Positions 27,832-36,718 of a stretch of 64,000 nt of DNA are shown in pieces. This DNA is from Megasphaera paucivorans (GTDB lineage: Bacteria; Bacillota; Negativicutes; Veillonellales; Megasphaeraceae): assembly GCF_900103535.1 (NCBI RefSeq), contig NZ_FNHQ01000007.1, positions 49,379 through 113,378 on the forward strand. The letters run 5' to 3'. The notes beneath the pieces were generated by a model that was given only the letters and a program-made list of their open reading frames with translations, made no database searches and had not been told where the DNA came from. Numbering within the stretch: position 1 is the first letter of the stretch; every line of letters starts with the position of its first letter. The position numbers and the translations under genes were made by a program.

Positions 27832-27953
27832 AAGACCTAGATAATAGATATATTGCCTAGCCAGCAAAATATATCACAACCGAAGGTCTTCTCATGGAAT
27901 ATATTATAGCAGAAATTATCAAAACAATAAAGGAATCCGATACCGCAATTTGA
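27832..27953 (+). other. Possible insertion-sequence remnant: hairpin plus truncated reading frame
   Basis: Within the 480-base gap between argH and lpxC, a nested inverted repeat (AAGACCT 27832-27838 with AGGTCTT 27884-27890; GATATATTGC with GCAAAATATATC inside) stands just before ATG 27894. That ATG opens a 19-residue frame, MEYIIAEIIKTIKESDTAI, stopping at 27953. A hairpin placed before a start resembles the protected start of transposase genes, and the peptide looks like a truncated transposase N-terminus, but no family can be assigned. The rest of the gap (27620-27830) holds no feature I can identify. Confidence 0.3.
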
Positions 27954-27961
27954 AGTTATAT

Positions 27962-27991
27962 TTGTCAATTACCGCATTAATAATGTATAAT
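27962..27991 (+). promoter_or_regulatory. Promoter of the lpxC-fabZ unit
   Basis: TTGTCA (27962-27967) and TATAAT (27986-27991) are 18 bases apart, 57 bases before the lpxC start. It is the most convincing promoter at the left end of the LPS block. Confidence 0.68.
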
Positions 27992-28048
27992 AAAATCATA
28001 TAGATAAAAGTTAATTTATAAATATGAAGGAAAGGAGTGGCGTAATTA

Positions 28049-28885
28049 ATGTTAAATGTGGCTCAAACTACATTAGCTGATTCGATTTCGTATAATGGAA
28101 TCGGCTTGCATGCTGCAAATGAAGTCCACATGGTACTGCGCCCAGCGCCGGCTGATACGGGAATTATTTTTGTCCGTACAGATTTACCGGGGAATCCCTC
28201 GGTACCGGCACATCTATCCAATGTAACCAATACAATGAGGGCAACAACACTTGAAGACGGTGAAGCGAAGGTTTTTACTGTTGAACATTTGTTGTCTGCT
28301 TTGCAAGGATTGCAGATAGATAATTGTATCGTGGAAATGAATTCGGTGGAACCACCGGTTGCCGATGGCAGCAGTCTGACTTTTGTTCATTTAATAGAAC
28401 AGGTTGGCACAGTATCATTAGATGCGCCTCGTTGCGTTCTTGCTGTTAAAAAACAGCATATTGTTCAAGATCAGGATAAGTTTATAGCTATCATTCCCTA
28501 TGATGGTTTTCGTATTACCTTTACCTCTATTAATCCCCACCCTTTATTAGGGGTTCAATTTATGGACACCGAAATTGCGGATAAGCAGCAATATATACAA
28601 GATGTTGCCCCCGCTCGAACGATTGCTTTTACACAAGAGTTTGAAATGTTAAAAAAATTAGGGTTAGGCAAAGGCGGGACGATTGAAAATGTTGTTGTTT
28701 ATGATGAGCATACCTGCTTGTCAAAATTGCGTTTTGATGACGAGCTAGTCCGTCATAAAGTGTTGGATATCGTGGGAGATATGGCGTTGATTGGAAAACC
28801 GATCAAGGGACATATTATTGCTGTTAAATCCAGCCATAAATTAAATAATCGCTTAGCTAATGAGATTTTTAAAGAAGTTGATTAG
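28049..28885 (+). CDS. lpxC: UDP-3-O-acyl-N-acetylglucosamine deacetylase
   Basis: LpxC is the zinc-dependent deacetylase that commits UDP-3-O-acyl-GlcNAc to lipid A synthesis. Visible signatures are YNGIGLHAANEV, the zinc-site segment TVEHLLSALQGLQIDN, ARTIAFTQEFEMLKKLGLGKGG and the RHKVLDIVGDMALIG region with the second zinc-ligand His and Asp, and KSSHKLNN near the C-terminus. The 278-residue length fits stand-alone LpxC; fabZ is a separate gene here, though some taxa fuse the two. It opens the LPS block. Confidence 0.96.
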   Translation: MLNVAQTTLADSISYNGIGLHAANEVHMVLRPAPADTGIIFVRTDLPGNPSVPAHLSNVTNTMRATTLEDGEAKVFTVEHLLSALQGLQIDNCIVEMNSVEPPVADGSSLTFVHLIEQVGTVSLDAPRCVLAVKKQHIVQDQDKFIAIIPYDGFRITFTSINPHPLLGVQFMDTEIADKQQYIQDVAPARTIAFTQEFEMLKKLGLGKGGTIENVVVYDEHTCLSKLRFDDELVRHKVLDIVGDMALIGKPIKGHIIAVKSSHKLNNRLANEIFKEVD

Positions 28886-28897
28886 GGAGGAATTATT

Positions 28898-29347
28898 ATG
28901 ATTTTGAATGTAACCGATATTATGGAAATTTTGCCGCATCGCTATCCGATGCTGCTTGTGGATCGTATTATCGAATTAGAACCGATGAAATATGCCGTAG
29001 GTATTAAGAATGCAACGTTTAACGAACAGTTTTTCCAAGGTCATTTTCCGGGGCAGCCGGTTATGCCGGGAGTATTGCTGGCAGAAGCAATGGCACAAGT
29101 AGGCGGAGTAGCACTTCTCTATCCGGAAGAAAATCGTGGGCTCGTTCCATTCTTTACAGGAATCGATAAGCTGCGGTTTCGCCATCCTGTCCGTCCGGGA
29201 GATACCGTTGTTATGCGTGCGGATATTGAAAAAATTAAAGGACGTATGGGTAAAGTCAAAGCACAATCCCATGTAGGTGATATATTGTGTGCAGAAGGTG
29301 AATATCTGTTTGCACTCATGCCGCAGGAAGATAAAAAAAGAAAATAA
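28898..29347 (+). CDS. fabZ: 3-hydroxyacyl-ACP dehydratase FabZ
   Basis: FabZ dehydrates beta-hydroxyacyl-ACP in fatty acid elongation. The hot-dog fold shows ILPHRYPMLLVDRI with the catalytic His, and FQGHFPGQPVMPGVLLAEAMAQ with the catalytic Glu. The length is 149 residues. It lies 12 bases after lpxC, the common position where it balances lipid A and phospholipid use of 3-hydroxyacyl-ACP. No other dehydratase is present in the fatty acid operon at 47-54 kb, so this copy probably serves it. A terminator follows. Confidence 0.96.
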   Translation: MILNVTDIMEILPHRYPMLLVDRIIELEPMKYAVGIKNATFNEQFFQGHFPGQPVMPGVLLAEAMAQVGGVALLYPEENRGLVPFFTGIDKLRFRHPVRPGDTVVMRADIEKIKGRMGKVKAQSHVGDILCAEGEYLFALMPQEDKKRK

Positions 29348-29408
29348 GTTATAATGCAAGTAATTAGTATAAAAAAGAAGAAAAATAACGAAAAAATAAG
29401 ATAGACTA

Positions 29409-29447
29409 ATATAACACTGCTAAAACATTTGTTTTTAGCAGTTATAT
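29409..29447 (+). terminator. Terminator-like hairpin after fabZ
   Basis: ATATAACACTGCTAAAAC (29409-29426) pairs with GTTTTTAGCAGTTATAT (29431-29447) with a small bulge; the loop is ATTT-like and T-rich sequence follows only weakly. The stretch from here to lpxA (29448-29552) is AT-rich and no promoter stood out clearly. Confidence 0.6.
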
Positions 29448-29552
29448 TCTGCCCTCATGAAAAAGAGTATATTATATATTGTTAAATTATTAAAAATTTT
29501 TAAGCTCCTTTCAGATTGGGAAATTTTGAAAGGATAGCGAGGAGTGACTTTA

Positions 29553-30365
29553 ATGACCGAGGAAAAAGGAGACATGCAGAAAAGCATGATACATCCAACG
29601 GCTATTATAGATCCACATGCGAAAATTGGGCCAGGTGTTAAAATAGGGCCTTACGCCGTTATCGGCCCTAATGTGGAGATTGGAGAAGGAACGGAAGTTA
29701 TGGCACATGTTGTCATTGACGGATGGACTACAATAGGAAAATATTGTCGGTTTTTCCCCAGTGCGTCTATTGGTTCCGAACCACAGGATTTGAAATTTAA
29801 TGGCGAAAAAAGCTATGTAACGATTGGTGATTATTCTGTTTTTCGGGAATTTGTGACAGTAAGCAGGGCGACAGGTGAAGAAGATGTGACAAGTATTGGT
29901 TCCCATTGCTTGTTTCAAGCTTGTACGCATATTGCCCATAATTGTGATGTCGGCAATTATGTTATTATGAGTAATTGCGCGGGGCTTGCCGGACATGTGA
30001 CGATTGAAGATCGTGTTGTAATCGGCGGAATTGCCGGAGTACATCAATTTGTCAAAGTAGGACGCAACAGCATGATCGGCGGGTTGGCAAAGGTCGTGCA
30101 GGATATTCCGCCTTTTGTTATTGCTGATGGACAGCCAGCACGTTGTGTAGGGTTGAATAGTGTTGGATTATCCAGAGCCGGAATACCAGAGAATATTCGC
30201 AGCGAACTGAAAAAAGCATTTCGTATTTTATACCGCTCTGGTTTGAATTTAGGACAAGCAATTGCTGAAATGGAACAGGAATTGGACAGCTCTGAAGAAG
30301 TAGAACATTTTCTTCGCTTTCTTCGCAATGCAGAACGAGGTATTTGTCGCGGCACAAAAGCGTAA
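29553..30365 (+). CDS. lpxA: UDP-N-acetylglucosamine O-acyltransferase
   Basis: LpxA transfers a 3-hydroxyacyl chain from ACP to the 3-OH of UDP-GlcNAc, the first lipid A step. The left-handed beta-helix is seen as hexapeptide repeats from IHPTAIIDPHAKIG onward, with the catalytic His region CTHIAHNCDVGNYVIMSN and GGIAGVHQFVKVG. The C-terminal helical domain ends near residue 265. GAGGAG at 29539-29544 favours ATG 29553 (270 residues); ATG 29586 would match the E. coli-like N-terminus but lacks a well-spaced site. Confidence 0.95.
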   Translation: MTEEKGDMQKSMIHPTAIIDPHAKIGPGVKIGPYAVIGPNVEIGEGTEVMAHVVIDGWTTIGKYCRFFPSASIGSEPQDLKFNGEKSYVTIGDYSVFREFVTVSRATGEEDVTSIGSHCLFQACTHIAHNCDVGNYVIMSNCAGLAGHVTIEDRVVIGGIAGVHQFVKVGRNSMIGGLAKVVQDIPPFVIADGQPARCVGLNSVGLSRAGIPENIRSELKKAFRILYRSGLNLGQAIAEMEQELDSSEEVEHFLRFLRNAERGICRGTKA

Positions 30366-30375
30366 TGAATTATAG

Positions 30376-30412
30376 AAAGGGCAGGTGAGCAGTGTCTTGC
30401 CACCCTTTTTTT
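30376..30412 (+). terminator. Probable terminator after lpxA
   Basis: An imperfect hairpin (AAAGGGCAGG with CTTGCCACCCTTT, a G-U pair and a three-base bulge) leads into a run of seven or more T at 30406-30412. Confidence 0.65.
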
Positions 30413-30450
30413 GTTTGTCGGAGTTTTTGTAGAAAAAGACTTTCCTTTTG

Positions 30451-30480
30451 CTGACAGAGTATATATTTTTTTGATATAAT
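30451..30480 (+). promoter_or_regulatory. Promoter of the lpxI-lptF operon
   Basis: CTGACA (30451-30456) and TATAAT (30475-30480) are 18 bases apart, 40 bases before the lpxI start. Downstream genes run to 43.9 kb with gaps or overlaps below 20 bases, so this promoter may drive a 13-kb operon. Confidence 0.65.
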
Positions 30481-30519
30481 AGATGAGATACATTACTAGA
30501 TTTCACAAGGGTGGTATAT

Positions 30520-31335
30520 ATGGAAAAAGTAGGATTGCTTGCGGGTGTTGGCAATTTGCCTGTAGAATTTGTGCGTGCTGCTAAACAGACAGGACATAAA
30601 GTGATTGTTATTGCTGTTGTGGATGAACCAGCACCGGAATTAGCATCGGAAGCAGACGTGTACTATACTATTAATGTGGCTAAATTGGATAAAGTAATCC
30701 GTACCATGAAGAAAGAAGGAGTTACTAAAATCACCATGATTGGCAAGGTAACTAAGGAAATCCTTTTTAAAGGTCTTAAATTTCCGGACTTGCGGGCAAT
30801 TAAGCTGTTGGCACGATTGCGCAATCGTAAAGATGATACGATTATGCTGGCTATTGTAGAAGAACTGGCAAAGGATGGATTGGAGGTAGTTGATCAAACT
30901 ATATACCTAAAACCCCTGATGCCTTCTGTAGGAGTGCTGACACAGCGGACACCTACAGAAAAAGAAAATGATGATATTCGTTTTGGCTTTGCAGCAGCAA
31001 AGGCTGTTGGTGGATTGGATATTGGTCAAACTGTCGTTGTAAAGAATAAAGCAGTCATGGCCGTTGAAGCGATTGAAGGGACAGATTCCTGTATTCGCAG
31101 GGGCGGTACGCTGGGAAGAGGAAATGCTGTTGTTGTCAAGGTGGCAAAACCAAATCAAGATGTTCGTTTTGATGTTCCGGCCATTGGTATGGATACCTTG
31201 CAGAATATGATTGAAAGCAATTGTACAGTACTGGCTATTGAAGCTGGACATACGCTTTTTGTGGAACAGCAGGCGGTGATATCTTTAGCAGATAAGAAGG
31301 GTATTTGTATTTGTGCTGTAGATGAAACGTATTGA
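30520..31335 (+). CDS. lpxI: UDP-2,3-diacylglucosamine diphosphatase LpxI
   Basis: LpxI (DUF1009) hydrolyses UDP-2,3-diacylglucosamine to lipid X and UMP, replacing LpxH of gamma-proteobacteria. The N-terminus has VGLLAGVGNLPVEFVRAAK, and the catalytic domain shows PSVGVLTQRTPTEKENDDI, EAIEGTDSCIRRGG and the late motif RFDVPAIGMDTL. ATG 30520 lies six bases after AAGGGTGG (a GTG at 30511 overlaps that site), giving 271 residues. The lpxA-lpxI-lpxB order is usual for bacteria that lack lpxH. Confidence 0.95.
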   Translation: MEKVGLLAGVGNLPVEFVRAAKQTGHKVIVIAVVDEPAPELASEADVYYTINVAKLDKVIRTMKKEGVTKITMIGKVTKEILFKGLKFPDLRAIKLLARLRNRKDDTIMLAIVEELAKDGLEVVDQTIYLKPLMPSVGVLTQRTPTEKENDDIRFGFAAAKAVGGLDIGQTVVVKNKAVMAVEAIEGTDSCIRRGGTLGRGNAVVVKVAKPNQDVRFDVPAIGMDTLQNMIESNCTVLAIEAGHTLFVEQQAVISLADKKGICICAVDETY

Positions 31336-31347
31336 TAAGGAGTTTTT

Positions 31348-32490
31348 ATGAAAATCATGTTTTCTGCCGGAGAAGCCTCTGGTGATATGCATGGCGCAAA
31401 TTTAGCCAAAGCTATGAAAAAAATTGATCCTGAAGTGGAACTGATCGGTATGGGTGGTTCTCAGATGGATGCTGCCGGTGTGCGGATTATATATGATATA
31501 AAAAATCTGGGATTTATAGGGGTAGGGGAAATTCTAAAGAAAATTCCATTCTTTTTTCGACTCCGCGATTTTTTATTTCAAAAAATGCTGGAGGAAAAAC
31601 CAGATTTATTAGTCTGTATTGATTATCCTGGTTTTAATATGCGTCTTATCAAGAAGGCAAAGGCAGCGGGTATTCCTGTCGTTTATTATATTTTGCCGAC
31701 TATTTGGGCTTGGCATAAAAGCCGAGGAAAGGTAATAGCACAATATGCTGATTTGGCAGTATCTATGTTTCCTTTTGAAGAAACGTTGTATCGCAATATA
31801 GGAACAAACGTTATTTATGCCGGACATCCGCTGATGGATGTGGTTCATGCTGACATGACAAAAGAGGAGGCTTACCGGTATTTTGGTTTGGACCCCCAGA
31901 AACGAACGATTTTGTTTATGCCGGGAAGTCGGCTGCAGGAGGTCAAGGGATTGCTTCCTGATATGCTTAGTGCTGCAAAAATTATTAAGCAATATGCAGG
32001 AAATGTTCAATTTATCATACCGCGAGCTTCGACAATTGATCGCAGTTTGCTTGAACGCGCTGTACAAGCTGCAGATGTTTCTGCTGTTATTGCGGATGAT
32101 CATATATATGATATGATGAATATCAGTACGGTAGCGGTGGCGGCATCGGGAACGGCAACCTTGGAGACCGCATTGATGGGGCTGCCGACGATATTGATTT
32201 ATCGAGTGTCTTCCTTGACCTATACATTGTCGAAATTTCTAGTCCATATAAAGCACATTGGATTACCTAACATTATTTCCGGAAGGGAAATAATGCCGGA
32301 ATTGTGGCAGGATGAAGTTACTCCGCTTCATATAGCGGAACAATTGTTAAAAGTGTTACAGGATAAAAAGCAGGAACAACAACTGCGCAGTGATATGTTA
32401 TCCGTGCGCAGTTCTATGGGGAAACCCGGTGCGGTTGAGCGCATCGCTGGAACTATTATACAGTTTGCTAAGGAGAAAGGCAGTTTATGA
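31348..32490 (+). CDS. lpxB: Lipid A disaccharide synthase
   Basis: LpxB is a GT19 glycosyltransferase joining lipid X and UDP-diacylglucosamine into the lipid A disaccharide at the membrane surface. The N-terminus FSAGEASGDMHGANLAKAM is diagnostic, followed by GMGGSQMDAAG, IDYPGFNMRL, the YYILPTIWAWHKSR block and LPGSRLQEV-like sequence (FMPGSRLQEVKGLLP). The 380-residue length is standard. Its 3' end overlaps msbA by four bases. Confidence 0.96.
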   Translation: MKIMFSAGEASGDMHGANLAKAMKKIDPEVELIGMGGSQMDAAGVRIIYDIKNLGFIGVGEILKKIPFFFRLRDFLFQKMLEEKPDLLVCIDYPGFNMRLIKKAKAAGIPVVYYILPTIWAWHKSRGKVIAQYADLAVSMFPFEETLYRNIGTNVIYAGHPLMDVVHADMTKEEAYRYFGLDPQKRTILFMPGSRLQEVKGLLPDMLSAAKIIKQYAGNVQFIIPRASTIDRSLLERAVQAADVSAVIADDHIYDMMNISTVAVAASGTATLETALMGLPTILIYRVSSLTYTLSKFLVHIKHIGLPNIISGREIMPELWQDEVTPLHIAEQLLKVLQDKKQEQQLRSDMLSVRSSMGKPGAVERIAGTIIQFAKEKGSL

Positions 32491-34238
32491 GAGAATATAG
32501 TAGCTATGAAAGCTACAAAAGATTGTTGAACTTTATCAGACCATATGTATCACGGTTGATTATATCTGTAGTGTGCATGGCTTTTTCCGGTCTGAGCAAT
32601 GTTGTTGTACCGTGGCTGATTAAAGATGTTATTGATAAAGTGTTAGCCAATAAAGATGTCTATACGTTGAACCTTATTGTTATCGGTATTTTGGTTCTTT
32701 TTGTTTTGCGGGGCATTTTCTTTTTTGGGCAAAGCTATCTCATGAGTTATGTGGGACAAAAAATTGTTATTGATATTCGAGAAAAACTGTATCGCCATTT
32801 GCAGCGCTTGTCTTTGTCGTATTATGACCGTAATAAGACGGGTATTATTATGAGTAACTTGACAAATGATGTTACGGCGCTGCAAACTGCAATTGCCGGA
32901 AACTTGGTTTCCTTTGTTCAAGAAGTCGTTATATTAGTTGGGTCATTGGCTTCTATGGTGTATTTGAATTGGCGGTTGACATTGCTGACCTTGATTATTG
33001 TGCCGTTAGTGCTTTTGACGATTCACTTTTTTGGAGCACGGCTGCGTGAAGCGGGTCATGAGGTACAGGGAAAGATCGCTGATATTACCGCCCTGCTTCA
33101 GGAAGCTATTTCTGGAATTCGAATTATTCGCTCTTTTAATCGTGAAGAATATGAAATAAAAAAATTTATTACACAAAACGACTACAATTTTCAGGCCGTT
33201 ATGAAGACGACAAAACTTACAAGTATGCTGACTCCGTTTGTGGAATTTTTTGCAGCGGTGGCTGTGACCGGGATTATTTGGTATGGCGGCATAAGTGTTA
33301 TTAACGGAGATATGACGGCAGGGGCTCTTATTGCCTTCTTGATTTATGCAATTAATCTGGCTAATCCAGTGCGTCGAATTAGTGATATTTATGGCAATGT
33401 TCAAAAATCTCTTGGTGCTGCAGATCGTGTATTTGAAACACTTGATACAAAACCTGACGTAGAAGAAAATATGAATGCCGTTGAATTGCCACAGGTGCAA
33501 GGCCGTGTTCAATTTGACAATGTGTATTTCTCTTATGACAGCGAGCATGCCGCATTGCAGAATTTTAATTTGATTATAGATCCCGGGCAGGTTGTAGCGC
33601 TTGTAGGCCCCAGTGGAGCCGGAAAATCTACAGTTGCTAATCTTTTGCCTCGCTTTTATGATGTGGAACGAGGAAGTTTGACTATTGACGGCATTGATAT
33701 CCGGGATGTTACGTTTTCGTCGTTACGTCGGCAAATTGGACTTGTTCCGCAGGAAACCATGCTTTTTAATGCGTCTGTCATGGAAAATATTTTGTATGGC
33801 CGTTTAGATGCGACAGAAGAAGAAGTCATATTAGCAGCTAAAGCGGCAAATGCGGATGAGTTTATCCGGCAGCTGTCCGATGGATACAGCACGGTAGTCG
33901 GAGATCGGGGCAATTCTTTATCCGGCGGACAGCGGCAGCGTATTGCTATTGCTCGGGCTATTTTGAAAAATCCGCGTATTCTTATTCTTGATGAAGCAAC
34001 CTCTGCTCTGGATACGGAAAGCGAGAAAATTGTACAGGCCGCTTTGGATCGTCTCATGAAGGGACGTACTGCCGTGGTTATTGCACATCGGCTTAGCACG
34101 GTCCGCAATGCGGACAAGATCGTTGTGATTGATAAAGGAAGAATCGCTGAAGTGGGAACGCATGAACAACTTCTTGCGAAAAAAGGACTATACGCAAATT
34201 TATATGCAGTGCAATTTAATGAAAAATTGAAAGGCTAA
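32487..34238 (+). CDS. msbA: Lipid A export ATP-binding/permease protein MsbA
   Basis: MsbA flips lipid A-core across the inner membrane. This half-transporter has an N-terminal six-helix domain (residues 1-310) and a C-terminal nucleotide-binding domain with Walker A GPSGAGKST, Q-loop VPQETMLFN, signature LSGGQRQR and Walker B ILILDEATSALD. The length of 583 residues matches MsbA. Placement between lpxB and waaA supports MsbA over a generic exporter. The ATG follows an AAGGAG site. Confidence 0.93.
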   Translation: MREYSSYESYKRLLNFIRPYVSRLIISVVCMAFSGLSNVVVPWLIKDVIDKVLANKDVYTLNLIVIGILVLFVLRGIFFFGQSYLMSYVGQKIVIDIREKLYRHLQRLSLSYYDRNKTGIIMSNLTNDVTALQTAIAGNLVSFVQEVVILVGSLASMVYLNWRLTLLTLIIVPLVLLTIHFFGARLREAGHEVQGKIADITALLQEAISGIRIIRSFNREEYEIKKFITQNDYNFQAVMKTTKLTSMLTPFVEFFAAVAVTGIIWYGGISVINGDMTAGALIAFLIYAINLANPVRRISDIYGNVQKSLGAADRVFETLDTKPDVEENMNAVELPQVQGRVQFDNVYFSYDSEHAALQNFNLIIDPGQVVALVGPSGAGKSTVANLLPRFYDVERGSLTIDGIDIRDVTFSSLRRQIGLVPQETMLFNASVMENILYGRLDATEEEVILAAKAANADEFIRQLSDGYSTVVGDRGNSLSGGQRQRIAIARAILKNPRILILDEATSALDTESEKIVQAALDRLMKGRTAVVIAHRLSTVRNADKIVVIDKGRIAEVGTHEQLLAKKGLYANLYAVQFNEKLKG

Positions 34239-34241
34239 ACT

Positions 34242-35570
34242 ATGAGAATTAATCCTATTTATTGGCTATATAATATTTTGCTGGTTATGTATTGGGCGAC
34301 GTTATTTCCCATACTGATATACCGCCTTATCAAAGAGGAAGGATTTTATCAGCGCATCAAGCAAAGTATCGGATATCTGCCGGATGATCTAAAAGAAAAA
34401 ATATCTAACCGTCATGCTATCTGGCTTCATGCGGCTTCTGTAGGAGAAATTGTAGCTGCCAGCCCTATTATACGAGAAATGCGTAAAAAGTATCCGGATG
34501 AGGTACTTATTGTTTCCGTAGTAACTGCGACAGGATTCCGCATGGCACATCAAATTATTGAAGGTGCTGATGGGATTCTGTTCTTTCCTCTGGATTTACC
34601 GTATTTTACAAATCGTATTTTGAATATAGTAAAACCAAAAATTATTTTATTGGTAGAAACAGAAATATGGCCTAATTTTTTGCGGATCGCTGAAAGAAAA
34701 CATATCCCGGTGATGATGATGAATGGTCGTATCAGTCAGCGCAGTGCCATTCGTTACCGGATGATCAGTTTTTTTACGAAACGGGTATTGTCTTCTATTC
34801 GCATATTTTGCATGCAGAGTCATATTGACGCAGGATACATTATCAGTATTGGGGCAGATCCTACAAAGGTTATCATTACGGGAAATACAAAATATGATCA
34901 GACGTATGGAATTGTAACGAAAGCAGAAAAAAAAGAATTTCTTCATGAATTAGGATTTGAAGAGGGAACGTATCCGATTATTATTGCCGGCAGTACGCAT
35001 AAAGGAGAAAATGGGACGGTATATAATGCGTTCGGTGAGATTAAAAGACGCTTTCCTTATGCCCGGTTAATTATTGCACCTCGGTATATTTATCAAGCAG
35101 ATTTAATTTGCGAAGAAGGAGCCAATCATCAAATTGGTATGGTTAAACGCAGCGATATGCAAGCTAAAAAACCGATACCTGTAAAGTATGACGGCGTTAT
35201 TCTTGATACAATTGGTGAGTTGGGCCGCGTATACAGCGTAGGCGATTTGATATTTGTCGGTGGCAGCTTAGCCAAAATAGGAGGACATAATATTTTGGAA
35301 CCGGCAGCACATGGCAAACCGATAATAGTAGGTCCTTATATGTTCAATTTTGAAGAAATATTTGAATTGCTTAGTAAACGCGGAGCTTGTGTCATGGTTA
35401 AAAGTGAAAAAGAGTTTATCGACACTTGTATGGATATATTGACCAATACATCTCGGGCAGAAGCGATGAAACGCAGCTGCATAGAAGTTGTAATGGAAAA
35501 TCAAGGGGCTACGGAAAAAAATCTCACGGAATTACAAAAGCTATTGGATGAAATACAGATGCGGAGATGA
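34242..35570 (+). CDS. waaA: 3-deoxy-D-manno-octulosonic acid (Kdo) transferase
   Basis: WaaA (KdtA) transfers Kdo from CMP-Kdo to lipid IVA. It is a GT30 enzyme with an N-terminal membrane anchor (IYWLYNILLVMYWATLFPIL), the acceptor-domain motif AIWLHAASVGEIVAASPII, and the CMP-Kdo-binding C-terminal half with AGSTHKGE and VGGSLAKIGGHNILEPAAHG. The 442 residues fit. Whether it adds one or two Kdo cannot be read from sequence. It starts three bases after msbA. Confidence 0.95.
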   Translation: MRINPIYWLYNILLVMYWATLFPILIYRLIKEEGFYQRIKQSIGYLPDDLKEKISNRHAIWLHAASVGEIVAASPIIREMRKKYPDEVLIVSVVTATGFRMAHQIIEGADGILFFPLDLPYFTNRILNIVKPKIILLVETEIWPNFLRIAERKHIPVMMMNGRISQRSAIRYRMISFFTKRVLSSIRIFCMQSHIDAGYIISIGADPTKVIITGNTKYDQTYGIVTKAEKKEFLHELGFEEGTYPIIIAGSTHKGENGTVYNAFGEIKRRFPYARLIIAPRYIYQADLICEEGANHQIGMVKRSDMQAKKPIPVKYDGVILDTIGELGRVYSVGDLIFVGGSLAKIGGHNILEPAAHGKPIIVGPYMFNFEEIFELLSKRGACVMVKSEKEFIDTCMDILTNTSRAEAMKRSCIEVVMENQGATEKNLTELQKLLDEIQMRR

Positions 35571-35576
35571 AGAATT

Positions 35577-36716
35577 ATGTCGTTTCGCAGTAAAACTGCG
35601 GCATATTTTTCCTTTTTGATGCAGAATGTTCCGCACACACGGATGGATCGTGCGGTTCTTGCCGTATTAGGAGGAATATCTAAATTATATGAAAAAGGTG
35701 TTGAAATTAAATACAGTGCTTTTGCGGCCGGAAAACGCCAACAGGAAAAACTGCCTGCCGTCGTTATTGGACTAGGTAATATTACTATTGGCGGAACCGG
35801 TAAGACACCGACAGCTTGTATGCTGGCCCGTATTATTCAAGAACAGGGATACCGGGTGGCGCTGCTGAATCGGGGGTATCGCTCGCAAGCGGAAGATCAG
35901 ACGGCAATTATGTCTGATGGGACACAACTGCTGCTATCAGCAGCCGAAGGCGGCGATGAAGCGTGTCTTATGGCCCGCAGTTTGCCGGGAATTCCGGTTC
36001 TCGTCGGCAAGGAGCGTGCGGTATCTGGCCGCATAGCCATTGACCGGTATGGAGCAGAAGTTCTTATATTAGATGATGCTTTTCAGCATTGGCCGTTGAT
36101 CCGCGACCTGGATATTGTTCTAATTGACGCGACGAATCCGTTTGGCAATGGATATCTGCTGCCGCGGGGAATTTTACGAGAACCGCTGGAACATTTGGAT
36201 CGAGCAGGATTATTTATAATAACGAAGACGGATCAACGCGATTCCGACACTATCGAGCATATTTATCAAACACTGCGCCGTTATAATCATCAGGCACCTA
36301 TTATTGAGGCAGTCCATCAGGCACGCTGGTGTGTTCCTTTCATGAGCTGGAGTTGTGCCAGACGAGAAGATTACAAGCATTATGCACATGGCGGGGGACG
36401 TAAAGGAATTGCTGTATCGGCATTAGGCAATCCAGCTTCCTTTGAACGTACAGTCAAAGAATTTGGGTATGAATTGGTTGATACACTCCGATTTGATGAT
36501 CATCATCAATATACGGCTTCAGATATTGAACAGATGACTCTAAAAGCTAAGAGTCTGGGTGCTATTTTGATTACTACCGAAAAAGATGCAGTAAAAATAT
36601 CGGAAGACTATTTGAACCAGTATCAATCCCCTTTATATGTGTTGGGAATAGAAATTGAAATTACAAAAGGACAGGATTTGTTATATACTATTTTACATAA
36701 TGTATTGGGAGGATAA
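35577..36716 (+). CDS. lpxK: Tetraacyldisaccharide 4'-kinase
   Basis: LpxK phosphorylates the 4' position of the lipid A disaccharide. The P-loop VIGLGNITIGGTGKTPTACML lies near residue 65 within the membrane-associated kinase domain, followed by NRGYRSQ, GDEACLMA, and the Walker B-like LILDDAFQHW region. The 379-residue length is at the upper end of the family. It sits between waaA and kdsB with spacings under ten bases. Confidence 0.94.
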   Translation: MSFRSKTAAYFSFLMQNVPHTRMDRAVLAVLGGISKLYEKGVEIKYSAFAAGKRQQEKLPAVVIGLGNITIGGTGKTPTACMLARIIQEQGYRVALLNRGYRSQAEDQTAIMSDGTQLLLSAAEGGDEACLMARSLPGIPVLVGKERAVSGRIAIDRYGAEVLILDDAFQHWPLIRDLDIVLIDATNPFGNGYLLPRGILREPLEHLDRAGLFIITKTDQRDSDTIEHIYQTLRRYNHQAPIIEAVHQARWCVPFMSWSCARREDYKHYAHGGGRKGIAVSALGNPASFERTVKEFGYELVDTLRFDDHHQYTASDIEQMTLKAKSLGAILITTEKDAVKISEDYLNQYQSPLYVLGIEIEITKGQDLLYTILHNVLGG

Positions 36717-36718
36717 AA

